A stretch of 33,675 nucleotides of DNA from Myxococcales bacterium. GTDB taxonomy: Bacteria > Myxococcota_A > Polyangia > Haliangiales > Haliangiaceae. Shown here one piece after another: positions 24,870-33,675 of this stretch. The DNA lies in assembly GCA_947483555.1 (NCBI GenBank), contig CANKMW010000097.1, positions 1 to 33,675 of the forward strand. Direction: 5' to 3'. Each line of letters starts with the position of its first letter. Positions within the stretch are counted from its first letter, which is position 1. The notes below the pieces were generated by a model, which saw only the letters and a list, made by a program, of their open reading frames with translations, was not told where the DNA came from and did no database searches. The translations under genes and the position numbers were made by a program.

Positions 24870-26123
24870 ATGACGAGGATGCGCACCAGCTCCGGACGCC
24901 GTGCCGTGGTCGCCCTGTCGTTCTCGGTCAGCGTCGGTGCCGGGTGCACGGCGCCCCCGATGACGCCCGGTTCGCGGGCCACCGTCGCCGACCAGGTGGT
25001 CGCCGTTCTCGAGCCGCCGCCTGACCCGTGCGCCGCCGCCGGCGCCTGGCACCCGCTGGCGGCGCTGCCGCTACCCGGCCGGGTCGACCACACCGCGGTC
25101 TGGACTGGCACCGAGATGGTGATGTGGGGCGGGACCCAGGACCCACGCCACCCGATGGGCGACGGCGCCCGCTACGCACCCGAGACCGATAGCTGGCAGC
25201 TAACGTCGACCCGCCTCGCGCCGCGGGAACGCGACGACCACGCCGCGGTGTGGACCGGCCGCGAGATGATCGTCTGGGGTGGCAACGCGTACAGCGAGGC
25301 CGAGGAGAAGCTGGCCACCGGCGCCCGCTACGATCCGGCCGAGAACACCTGGCGGGCGACGCCGCCGTCGGGGCTGAGCGCGCGTGACGATCCACGCGCG
25401 GTGTGGACCGGCACCGAGATGATCGTCTGGGGCGGACGCGACGCCGCCGGTCACGCCGACACCGGTGCCCGGTATGCGCCGGCGCGCGACCGCTGGCGAC
25501 CGGTCAGCCATCACCGTGCACCCGCCGCGCGCGAGGACCACACCGCGGTCTGGACCGGCACCGAGATGATCGTGTGGGGCGGCTGGAACGGCGCCGACGA
25601 CGCGCGCGACTATGCGCTGGGCGGCGGGCGCTACGATCCGTCGACCGACACGTGGCGCCCGATGTCCGCGATCGGCGCGCCCGAGCCGCGCGAAGATCAC
25701 GCCGCGATCTGGACCGGCACCGAGATGATCGTGTGGGGCGGCGTGGTGCGCGAGGGCGTGCCGTCGGTGCGGCACCAGCGCGGCACCGGGGGTCGCTACA
25801 CGCCGGCGACCGACACCTGGTCACCGCTGACGCTCGGTGACGCCCCGGGTGCCCGCGAGGATGCCGTCGTGGTGTGGACCGGCGACGAGATGATCGTGTG
25901 GGGCGGTCAGCGCGACGAGGTCCCGCTCGAATCTGGCGCCCGCTACCTGCCCGCCCTCGACACCTGGTGCGCCCTGCCGTCCACGGACGCGCCCACCGCG
26001 CGTCGCGATCACGCCGGCGTGTGGACCGGCGGTTCGCTGCTCCTGTGGGGCGGCCGCGATCCGGCCGGGGCCTACCTCGCCACCGGCGCCAGCTATCGTC
26101 CGCAACCGATCGCGGAGCGCTGA
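24870..26123 (+). CDS. Seven-repeat Kelch lipoprotein
   Basis: 417 residues. A lipoprotein signal (VVALSFSVSVGAGC) puts Cys at 26. Seven Kelch repeats begin near residue 72. Each contains D-H-x-A-V-W-T-G-x-E-M-I-V-W-G-G, then GARYxPxxxxW. The last repeat is diverged (RDHAGVWTGGSLLLWGG). Seven blades fit a closed beta-propeller, probably on the outer membrane or periplasm, for protein or glycan binding. The repeats are also nearly identical at the DNA level. ATG 24870 is chosen for the lipoprotein signal; ATG 24879 is possible. Confidence 0.88.
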   Translation: MTRMRTSSGRRAVVALSFSVSVGAGCTAPPMTPGSRATVADQVVAVLEPPPDPCAAAGAWHPLAALPLPGRVDHTAVWTGTEMVMWGGTQDPRHPMGDGARYAPETDSWQLTSTRLAPRERDDHAAVWTGREMIVWGGNAYSEAEEKLATGARYDPAENTWRATPPSGLSARDDPRAVWTGTEMIVWGGRDAAGHADTGARYAPARDRWRPVSHHRAPAAREDHTAVWTGTEMIVWGGWNGADDARDYALGGGRYDPSTDTWRPMSAIGAPEPREDHAAIWTGTEMIVWGGVVREGVPSVRHQRGTGGRYTPATDTWSPLTLGDAPGAREDAVVVWTGDEMIVWGGQRDEVPLESGARYLPALDTWCALPSTDAPTARRDHAGVWTGGSLLLWGGRDPAGAYLATGASYRPQPIAER

Positions 26124-26147
26124 CCGCGAGTACGCCGGGGGTCAGCG
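26118..26147. terminator. Inverted repeat spanning two convergent stop codons
   Basis: CGCTGACC (26118-26125) and GGTCAGCG (26140-26147) are perfect 8-bp inverted repeats with a 14-nt loop. The left arm contains the Kelch gene's TGA and the right arm the complement of the NrsF-like gene's TGA. There is no T-tract. It may serve as a bidirectional terminator. Confidence 0.4.
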
Positions 26148-26825
26148 GATCCGCGCCAGCACCGGCACCAGCAACGCGCCGAGCAACGCGCAGATCAGCA
26201 CGGCGCCGCCGTGGCCGACGCCGAGGTGGATCGGGTGCGTGATCGGGCAGTGCAGGTGCAACAGGAAGCCGCCGGCGGCGCCGCACGCTGCGCCCAGGCC
26301 GGAGCCGATGGCGGCACCGCCGACCGGGACGGCGCCACGCAGGAGGCGGGCGCCGAGCAGCATGGGGACCAGCGCGGTGATGGTCCCGAGGCCGGCGCAG
26401 GCGGCGGCGCGAAGCAGGTGATTGGCGGTGGTCGGCGCGTAGACCAGGCTGAGCGCCGTCGTCCGATCGAAGGTCAGGCCGGCGGCCACGAAGCCGACCG
26501 CGGCCAGCCCGGCGCCGACCGCGGCGGGCAGCCAGCGCGGCACCACGGCTCCCGCCCGCGGTACCAGCGACAGCCACGCCAGCAGCGCGAAGCCCGCCAG
26601 CCACGCGCCGCCGTAGCCGATCAGCCAGGCGCGCGGCAAGGCGTCGAGGTCGCGGCGCACCGCGAGGGTCACCACCAGCACGGCGATCGAGGTCGCGGCG
26701 GCGGCGGTGACCGCGGCCACGTCACGCCACGGCCGGCGGGTGGCGACCGGCGCCAACTCGCGGAGCTCGGCGGCCAGCAGGTCACCGATCGGCGGTGCCG
26801 GAAGATCCTGTCGATCGACCGTCAT
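26142..26825 (-). CDS. DUF1109/NrsF-like membrane anti-sigma partner
   Basis: 227 residues with about six hydrophobic segments (VAAVTAAAATSIAVLVVTLAV, YGGAWLAGFALLAWL, AVGAGLAAVGFVAAGL, GLGTITALVPMLLG, LGAACGAAGGFLLHL, LICALLGALLVPVLA). Cysteines with nearby His (HLHCPITHPIHLGVGHGG and RAAACAGL) match the DUF1109/NrsF pattern, where conserved Cys sense metal or redox stress. The Caulobacter member holds SigF at the membrane. Its ATG overlaps the ECF sigma stop (ATGA), so it most likely controls that factor. Confidence 0.85.
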   Translation of the reverse strand: MTVDRQDLPAPPIGDLLAAELRELAPVATRRPWRDVAAVTAAAATSIAVLVVTLAVRRDLDALPRAWLIGYGGAWLAGFALLAWLSLVPRAGAVVPRWLPAAVGAGLAAVGFVAAGLTFDRTTALSLVYAPTTANHLLRAAACAGLGTITALVPMLLGARLLRGAVPVGGAAIGSGLGAACGAAGGFLLHLHCPITHPIHLGVGHGGAVLICALLGALLVPVLARIR

Positions 26826-27442
26826 GTCGACTCCTCGGTTGCAGCGGCGGCGCCCAGCGCCTTGCGCAGCGCCTCGTAGCCGCGGTGGACGCGCACCTTC
26901 ATGGCGCCCGGCGTGGTGCCCGCGATCTCGGCGGCCTCGGCGATGCTCTTGCCGCCCAGCTTGGTCAGCGCGACCGCTTCGCGTTGCATCGGCGGCAGCG
27001 TCTGCAGCGCGGCCAGCGTGGCCTGGGTCAGCTCGCGCTGATCGTCGGCGGCGGCGCGGACGCCATCGGTGGCGCCGGTGATGTCGGCCGAGACCTCGGG
27101 CGGCTCGCCGTCGTCGGCCAGGCCGACGCGGGCCCGCCGCTTGCCGCGGACGTCATCGAGAAACGAGCGGTGGGCGATCGCGAAGATCCACGGCCCGGGG
27201 TCGGCACCACGGACGTACGCGGCCCGCGCTCGATGCACCTTGAGGAACGTGACCTGGACCAGATCCTCGGCAGCGGCGCGATCGCGCACCATGCGCAAGA
27301 GGTAGCCCAGCAGCCGCGGCGCGAGCCGGGCGTAGAGCTGGCGGAACGCCTCGGCCTCGCCGCCGACGTAGCGCCGCATCAGCTCGGCGTCGGTACCTGA
27401 CTCGTCCGCTGGACCGCCACCGCTCACGTCGGCCCTGATCAC
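26822..27442 (-). CDS. ECF-type RNA polymerase sigma factor
   Basis: 206 residues from GTG 27442. Region 2: AFRQLYARLAPRLLGYLLRMV, then AAAEDLVQVTFLKVHRARAAYV and PGPWIFAIAHRSFLDDVRGKRR. Region 4: LPPMQREAVALTKLGGKSIAEAAEIAGTTPGAMKVRVHRGYEALRKAL. The start is uncertain: GTG 27442 overlaps the upstream gene's TGA (GTGA coupling), while GTG 27427 also fits. It is paired with the DUF1109-like gene and lies downstream of an iron-sulfur protein, suggesting metal or redox stress control. Confidence 0.9.
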   Translation of the reverse strand: MIRADVSGGGPADESGTDAELMRRYVGGEAEAFRQLYARLAPRLLGYLLRMVRDRAAAEDLVQVTFLKVHRARAAYVRGADPGPWIFAIAHRSFLDDVRGKRRARVGLADDGEPPEVSADITGATDGVRAAADDQRELTQATLAALQTLPPMQREAVALTKLGGKSIAEAAEIAGTTPGAMKVRVHRGYEALRKALGAAAATEEST

Positions 27443-28587
27443 CCGGAGGTCGCGTCGTCGAGCGACGCCGGCAGCAGCGGCACCGGGATGTCGGTGAGCT
27501 GGGCGATCGCCGTCGGTAGGTCGACCACCTCGACCGAGGCCGGGGCGTTGCGACGCAGCATGAACGCGCACGTGCCGCACGACGTGACCACGGTGCCACC
27601 GCCACCGGCGGCGACCTCGGCGAGCCGGCGGCGCGCCATGGCGTCAGCGGTCGCCGGCGCGGTCTTGGGTAACAGCCCGCCGCCGCCGCAGCACTCGGTG
27701 TCGTGGCGCGACCACCCGAACTCGCGCACGGTGGCGATCTGCGACAGCACGCGACGCGGCGGTTCGATCACCCCGGCGTAGCGCGCCAGGTAGCAGGGGT
27801 CGTGGTAGTAGACCGATTTCTTGGTCGCCGGCACGGACAGCCGGCTGGCGTGCTGGGCCAGGAACTCGGCGAGCGAGAGCACCTCGGTGCCGACCGAGAC
27901 CCCCTCGCCATCGTACTGACCGCGCAGCGCATACAGGCACGCCGAGCAGTTGATCACCACGGTGCGGAAGCGGCGCAGCGCGCCAGCGACCTTGCCGGCG
28001 TGCCAACGAAACAGATCGGTCAGGCCGGCGGCCAGCAACGGATAACCGGCGCAGGTCAGCCCGGCGTCGACCAGCCGGACGTGCTCGGCACCGACGCGCT
28101 CGAACACCGCGAACGCCGCCGCCACGTCGGCGGCGCCCTTGTCGACGGTGTCACAGCCGGGCCAGAAGCCGACCTGACCGCTGTCGGCGAAGCGGGCGGC
28201 GCCGAAGCGCTCCTTGCCCTGGCGCGCCAACCGCTCGTCGCGGGCGCGGAAGCGCTCGGCGTAACCCGCCAGCGCCGGATGCGCGACGCCCTTGCGCTGG
28301 GCTTCGGCGCGACCACCGAACAGCACCAGCCCGGGTTCGTTGGCGTGGTCGCAATACACCGTGCAGTGCCGGCAGCCGGTACACGCCCACAGCGGATCCG
28401 CGTTCTCGGTCGTCCACGGACTGACGCCAGCGCGCAGCTTGTTGAGACGATCCATCTTGGCCTGCGGGATCAGCGTCTCGCGGCCGGTGGTGGTCGACAC
28501 CGGGCAGGCGTGCCGGCACATCTTGGGGCAGTAGGTACAGTAGTCGAGCTGCTTGGCGACGTCGGCAGGGGTGAAGCGCTCGGACAC
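27439..28587 (-). CDS. Iron-sulfur CCG-domain oxidoreductase subunit (GlcF/LutA/HdrD-like)
   Basis: 382 residues. Two ferredoxin-type clusters are implied by CTYCPKMCRHACP (residues 17-29) and CTGCRHCTVYC. Two cysteine-rich CCG domains follow: one with GFWPGCDTVDK and a degenerate LTCAGYPLLAAG, and an intact one with HDPCYLARY and ECCGGGGLL, plus VVTSCGTCAFML. Such subunits pass electrons from FAD oxidases such as glycolate or lactate dehydrogenases. GTG 28587 is supported by TATCGT 7 nt upstream. Its stop overlaps the ECF sigma start. Confidence 0.88.
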   Translation of the reverse strand: MSERFTPADVAKQLDYCTYCPKMCRHACPVSTTTGRETLIPQAKMDRLNKLRAGVSPWTTENADPLWACTGCRHCTVYCDHANEPGLVLFGGRAEAQRKGVAHPALAGYAERFRARDERLARQGKERFGAARFADSGQVGFWPGCDTVDKGAADVAAAFAVFERVGAEHVRLVDAGLTCAGYPLLAAGLTDLFRWHAGKVAGALRRFRTVVINCSACLYALRGQYDGEGVSVGTEVLSLAEFLAQHASRLSVPATKKSVYYHDPCYLARYAGVIEPPRRVLSQIATVREFGWSRHDTECCGGGGLLPKTAPATADAMARRRLAEVAAGGGGTVVTSCGTCAFMLRRNAPASVEVVDLPTAIAQLTDIPVPLLPASLDDATSG

Positions 28588-28594
28588 GGCGGCG

Positions 28595-28600
28595 ACGATA
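28595..28600 (-). promoter_or_regulatory. -10-like box TATCGT of the Fe-S gene
   Basis: Minus-strand TATCGT ends 7 nt before the GTG at 28587. No Shine-Dalgarno sequence is seen. Confidence 0.45.
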
Positions 28601-28642
28601 ACACGCGCTGGCGACGGCCCTGTGCCGGCCGGGCACTCGGCG

Positions 28643-28648
28643 TATGCT
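28643..28648 (+). promoter_or_regulatory. -10-like box TATGCT of the lipoprotein gene
   Basis: TATGCT ends 7 nt before the ATG at 28656 and favours that ATG over 28644. Confidence 0.45.
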
Positions 28649-28655
28649 GGGCGCC

Positions 28656-29174
28656 ATGCGACGCGCGAACTGGGTTCTCGGCCTGCTGGCCGCGTGCGGC
28701 GGCGGCGGTGATGATGGCGGCGGCGTGACGCTGGTCGACGCCCCGCCGGCGCCGGTGTCGTGGGACTACGGACCGGGCGCGGCCACGGTGGCCGCCACCG
28801 ACTTCGGCCTCGCGATCGGATCCGGACTGGTGCTGCGCGGTGCGGGCGCGGCCACGATCACCGGCTCTGGCTTCACCACCGGCACCGACGCCGGCACGAT
28901 CGAGGTGGAGTGGACCGAGAACGCCAACACGATGCGGCTGTATCTCTACTTCGCGCGCGCCGGCGGCCGCTGGAACGTGTCGCAGGTCCAGCACTGGGAC
29001 GGCGCCCCGACGCCGACCTGGGTCTTCTACACCGGTCCGCTGTTCGACAGCCCGGTCGGCCAGCCGTTCACCGGCGATGTCGATCTGATGCCCGATCCGG
29101 GCCAGGCCGACGTCTCGCTCCACTTCCGTGGTCTGACGCTGACCGCGTTCGGCCGCGAGCTGACGCCGCCCTGA
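28656..29174 (+). CDS. Small lipoprotein of unknown function
   Basis: 172 residues. A very short lipoprotein signal (WVLGLLAAC) puts Cys at 14, followed by a Gly/Asp linker (GGGGDDGGG). The remainder is beta-rich (TTGTDAGTIEVEWTENANTMRLYLYFAR, VSLHFRGLTLTAF), like a jelly-roll or lipocalin-sized domain. I do not recognise the family. It is divergent from the Fe-S gene and separates it from the aldo/keto reductase and FAD oxidases on the other strand. It converges on the aldo/keto reductase with 13 bp between stops. Confidence 0.75.
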   Translation: MRRANWVLGLLAACGGGGDDGGGVTLVDAPPAPVSWDYGPGAATVAATDFGLAIGSGLVLRGAGAATITGSGFTTGTDAGTIEVEWTENANTMRLYLYFARAGGRWNVSQVQHWDGAPTPTWVFYTGPLFDSPVGQPFTGDVDLMPDPGQADVSLHFRGLTLTAFGRELTPP

Positions 29175-29187
29175 CCGCCAGGTAGCC

Positions 29188-30246
29188 TCAGGCCGGGCGC
29201 CAGCGCGTGACCCGGGCGCTGCCGTACATCATGTTCTGCGCCGCGTCGGTGAAGAACGTGTACGGATGGCCGGGGATGATCCGGGACACGTCGTCGAGCC
29301 GGGTCCGCTGCGCGGCGGACAGGGTCAGCTCGAGCGCGCCGAGGTTCTGCGCCAGCTGCTCCACCGAACGGGCGCCGACGATGGTGGAGGTCACGCCGGG
29401 GCGACCCAGCAACCAGGCCAGCGCCACCTGGGCCACCGGTCGATCGACCTCGCGTGCGACCGCGATGGCGACGTCGAGGATCTCGTAGTTGCGCGCGGTC
29501 ATGCGATCGAAGGCCGGGTTGCCGCTGCCGCGGTGCTTGGCCAGGCGGCCATCGCCGCCGCCGTCCGCAGGGTACTTGCCGGCCAGGAAGCCACCAGCGA
29601 GCGGGCTCCACGGGGTGATCGCCATTCCCAGCTCCTGCGATGCTGGCACCAGCTCGCGCTCGATGCCGCGCTCGACCAGCGAGTACTCGAGCTGCAGCGC
29701 CACCACCGGCTCGAGACCGCGCAGCTCGGCGATGGTCTGCGCCCGCGCCGCGTACCACGCCGGCACGTCGGAGAACCCGACGTGGCGCACCAGCCCGGCG
29801 CGCACCAGGTCGTCGACCGTCCGCACCAGCTCGTCGACCGGCGTCACCATGTCCCAGCAGTGCAGCCAGTACAGGTCGAGGTAGTCGGTGCCCAGCCGGC
29901 GCAGCGACGCCTCGACGGCGCGCCGGACGTGCTTGCGGCCGTTGCCGCCGGCGTTGGGGTTGCCCTTCTCGGTGTTGAACGTGAACTTGGTGGCCAGCAC
30001 CACCCGATCGCGCAGCTGGCGGTCGGCCACGAACTTGCCGACCAGCTCCTCGCTCTGCCCGCCGGTGTAGATGTCGGCGGTGTCGACGAAGTTACCGCCG
30101 CCGTCGACGTAGGCATCGAACATCGCGCGGGCGGCGCCCTCGTCGGCCCCCCAGCCCCACGCGGTGCCGAACGTCATCGTACCCAGGCACACGGGGCTCA
30201 CGCGCAGGCCGCTGCGCCCGAGGGTGACGTAGTCGGTGAGCTTCAT
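29188..30246 (-). CDS. Aldo/keto reductase
   Basis: 352 residues; NADPH-dependent carbonyl reductase of the AKR fold. The catalytic tetrad is visible: Asp and Tyr in NFVDTADIYTGGQSEELVGK, Lys in VVLATKFTF, and His in DLYWLHCWD. The C-terminal cofactor site is seen in VTSTIVGARSVEQLAQNL. Family length is typical. The closest type is the YajO/oxidoreductase-like subgroup. AAGG lies about 8 nt before ATG 30246. It follows the second FAD oxidase by 51 bp and may be co-transcribed. Substrate unknown. Confidence 0.93.
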   Translation of the reverse strand: MKLTDYVTLGRSGLRVSPVCLGTMTFGTAWGWGADEGAARAMFDAYVDGGGNFVDTADIYTGGQSEELVGKFVADRQLRDRVVLATKFTFNTEKGNPNAGGNGRKHVRRAVEASLRRLGTDYLDLYWLHCWDMVTPVDELVRTVDDLVRAGLVRHVGFSDVPAWYAARAQTIAELRGLEPVVALQLEYSLVERGIERELVPASQELGMAITPWSPLAGGFLAGKYPADGGGDGRLAKHRGSGNPAFDRMTARNYEILDVAIAVAREVDRPVAQVALAWLLGRPGVTSTIVGARSVEQLAQNLGALELTLSAAQRTRLDDVSRIIPGHPYTFFTDAAQNMMYGSARVTRWRPA

Positions 30247-30297
30247 GCGCGGACCTTGGCACGACACGGAGGGCGTCAGCGCTCGATCGCGGCCCGA

Positions 30298-33200
<2,903 letters not shown>

Positions 33201-33208
33201 TGGCCCCG

Positions 33209-33214
33209 ATGCTA
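33209..33214 (-). promoter_or_regulatory. -10-like box TAGCAT of the FAD oxidase gene
   Basis: Minus-strand TAGCAT ends 8 nt before the GTG at 33200. Confidence 0.35.
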
Positions 33215-33268
33215 CCACCGCGGCGTGCGCTCGCCGCGCTGCCTGCTGCCCGGGCCGATCTACCAGCT

Positions 33269-33292
33269 CGCTGTCGCGGCCGTGTGACAGCG
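33269..33292. repeat. Inverted repeat in the divergent gap
   Basis: CGCTGTC (33269-33275) and GACAGCG (33286-33292) are perfect arms. As RNA the stem can extend with G-U and C-G pairs to 10 bp around a GCCG loop. It lies in the 242-bp gap between the FAD oxidase and the YqcC-like gene, where no other gene is seen. It could be an operator. Confidence 0.4.
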
Positions 33293-33428
33293 GCACGATG
33301 AGCTGTCCCAGCAAATGCTCACCCAGGACGGGCTTCGTGTGGCGCCGCGGCCGCGCCGGGCTGGCGCGCACACGTCGATCGCCGGATCTGGTCGTGGCGC
33401 GCGATCCTCGGGCGCACCGCGAGCGCGC

Positions 33429-33434
33429 TACACT
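33429..33434 (+). promoter_or_regulatory. -10-like box TACACT of the YqcC-like gene
   Basis: TACACT ends 8 nt before the ATG at 33443. Confidence 0.4.
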
Positions 33435-33442
33435 CCTTGCCG

Positions 33443-33675
33443 ATGAACCTGCGCGCGACCGCGATCGCCGAGCGCATCGAGGCCGAGTTGCGGCGGTTGG
33501 GGCGCTGGTCGGCGGATCCGATCGATCAAGCGCGCCTCGTCAACATGGGGGCGTTCGGGTGCAACACGCTGGCCGCCGAGGAGTGGCTCCAACACGTCCT
33601 GGTGCCGCGGATCCGCACGCTGGCCGCGGCCGGCGACCCGCTGCCGAGCGCGAGCGAGACCGCGGTGTGGGCCAC
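33443..33675 (+). CDS. YqcC-family protein (partial, runs off the window)
   Basis: The first 77 residues are visible. The pattern IEAELRRLGRW near the start and then TLAAEEWLQHVLVPRI-RTLAAAGDPLP matches the small cytoplasmic YqcC (DUF446) family, where EWLQ-VLIPRM and LP are conserved. Function of the family is not known; in enterobacteria it sits next to the pseudouridine synthase truC. The 3' end lies outside the window. Confidence 0.8.
   Translation, partial: MNLRATAIAERIEAELRRLGRWSADPIDQARLVNMGAFGCNTLAAEEWLQHVLVPRIRTLAAAGDPLPSASETAVWA

Noticed and set aside
33201..33371. N-terminal extension of the FAD oxidase
   Set aside because: The frame is open, but the sequence has no FAD-oxidase similarity, and TAGCAT lies 8 nt before GTG 33200.

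Overview
The window looks like chromosome of a high-GC member of the Myxococcota (Haliangiales/Nannocystales/Polyangia-type). The grounds are very high G+C, a metzincin-like protease ending in a MYXO-CTERM sorting tail, many secreted or lipid-anchored proteins with low-complexity linkers, two ECF sigma factor/membrane-partner pairs, and a sigma-54 two-component system. I see no rRNA, tRNA, CRISPR array, insertion sequence or prophage.

Layout. 1-143 is a hexamer-based tandem repeat. 144-539 (minus) is best read as a 131-residue selenoprotein with an in-frame UGA at 366-368 and a SECIS-like hairpin just downstream. It is divergent from prfC (650-2239). A PilZ gene (2268-2603) precedes an assimilatory sulfur/siroheme cluster: APS/PAPS reductase, precorrin-2 dehydrogenase and SUMT, joined by start/stop overlaps. 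4964-7636 holds a secreted barrel-like protein, an ECF sigma factor and a FecR-like membrane protein. 7670-9034 (minus, MYXO-CTERM metalloprotease) and 9057-10010 (plus) are divergent genes whose starts lie 23 bp apart over overlapping -10 hexamers. 10104-12614 is a VIT/VWA protein with a TonB-receptor-like segment. 12652-13209 is a lipoprotein, and 13286-13875 a Phd/ParE-type toxin-antitoxin pair.

13897-20164 (minus) carries a lipoprotein and a tripartite RND efflux operon (TolC, adaptor, pump). It is divergent from a histidine kinase and an NtrC-type sigma-54 activator (20336-23133). The gap between them holds a GG-N10-GC sigma-54 promoter in front of tolC and an upstream inverted repeat, so the two-component system probably controls the pump. 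Then come a PAP2 phosphatase, a methyltransferase with a lipoprotein-like N-terminus, and a seven-blade Kelch lipoprotein. 26142-28587 (minus) is a CCG/Fe-S protein followed by an ECF sigma factor and a DUF1109/NrsF-like partner. 28656-29174 is a lipoprotein. 29188-33200 (minus) is an aldo/keto reductase and two tandem FAD-linked oxidases. A partial YqcC-family gene runs off the right end.

A recurrent pattern is a TANNNT (-10-like) hexamer 5-8 nt before the start codon in at least eleven genes that lack a Shine-Dalgarno sequence. This suggests leaderless mRNAs are common here, and it was used to choose several starts.
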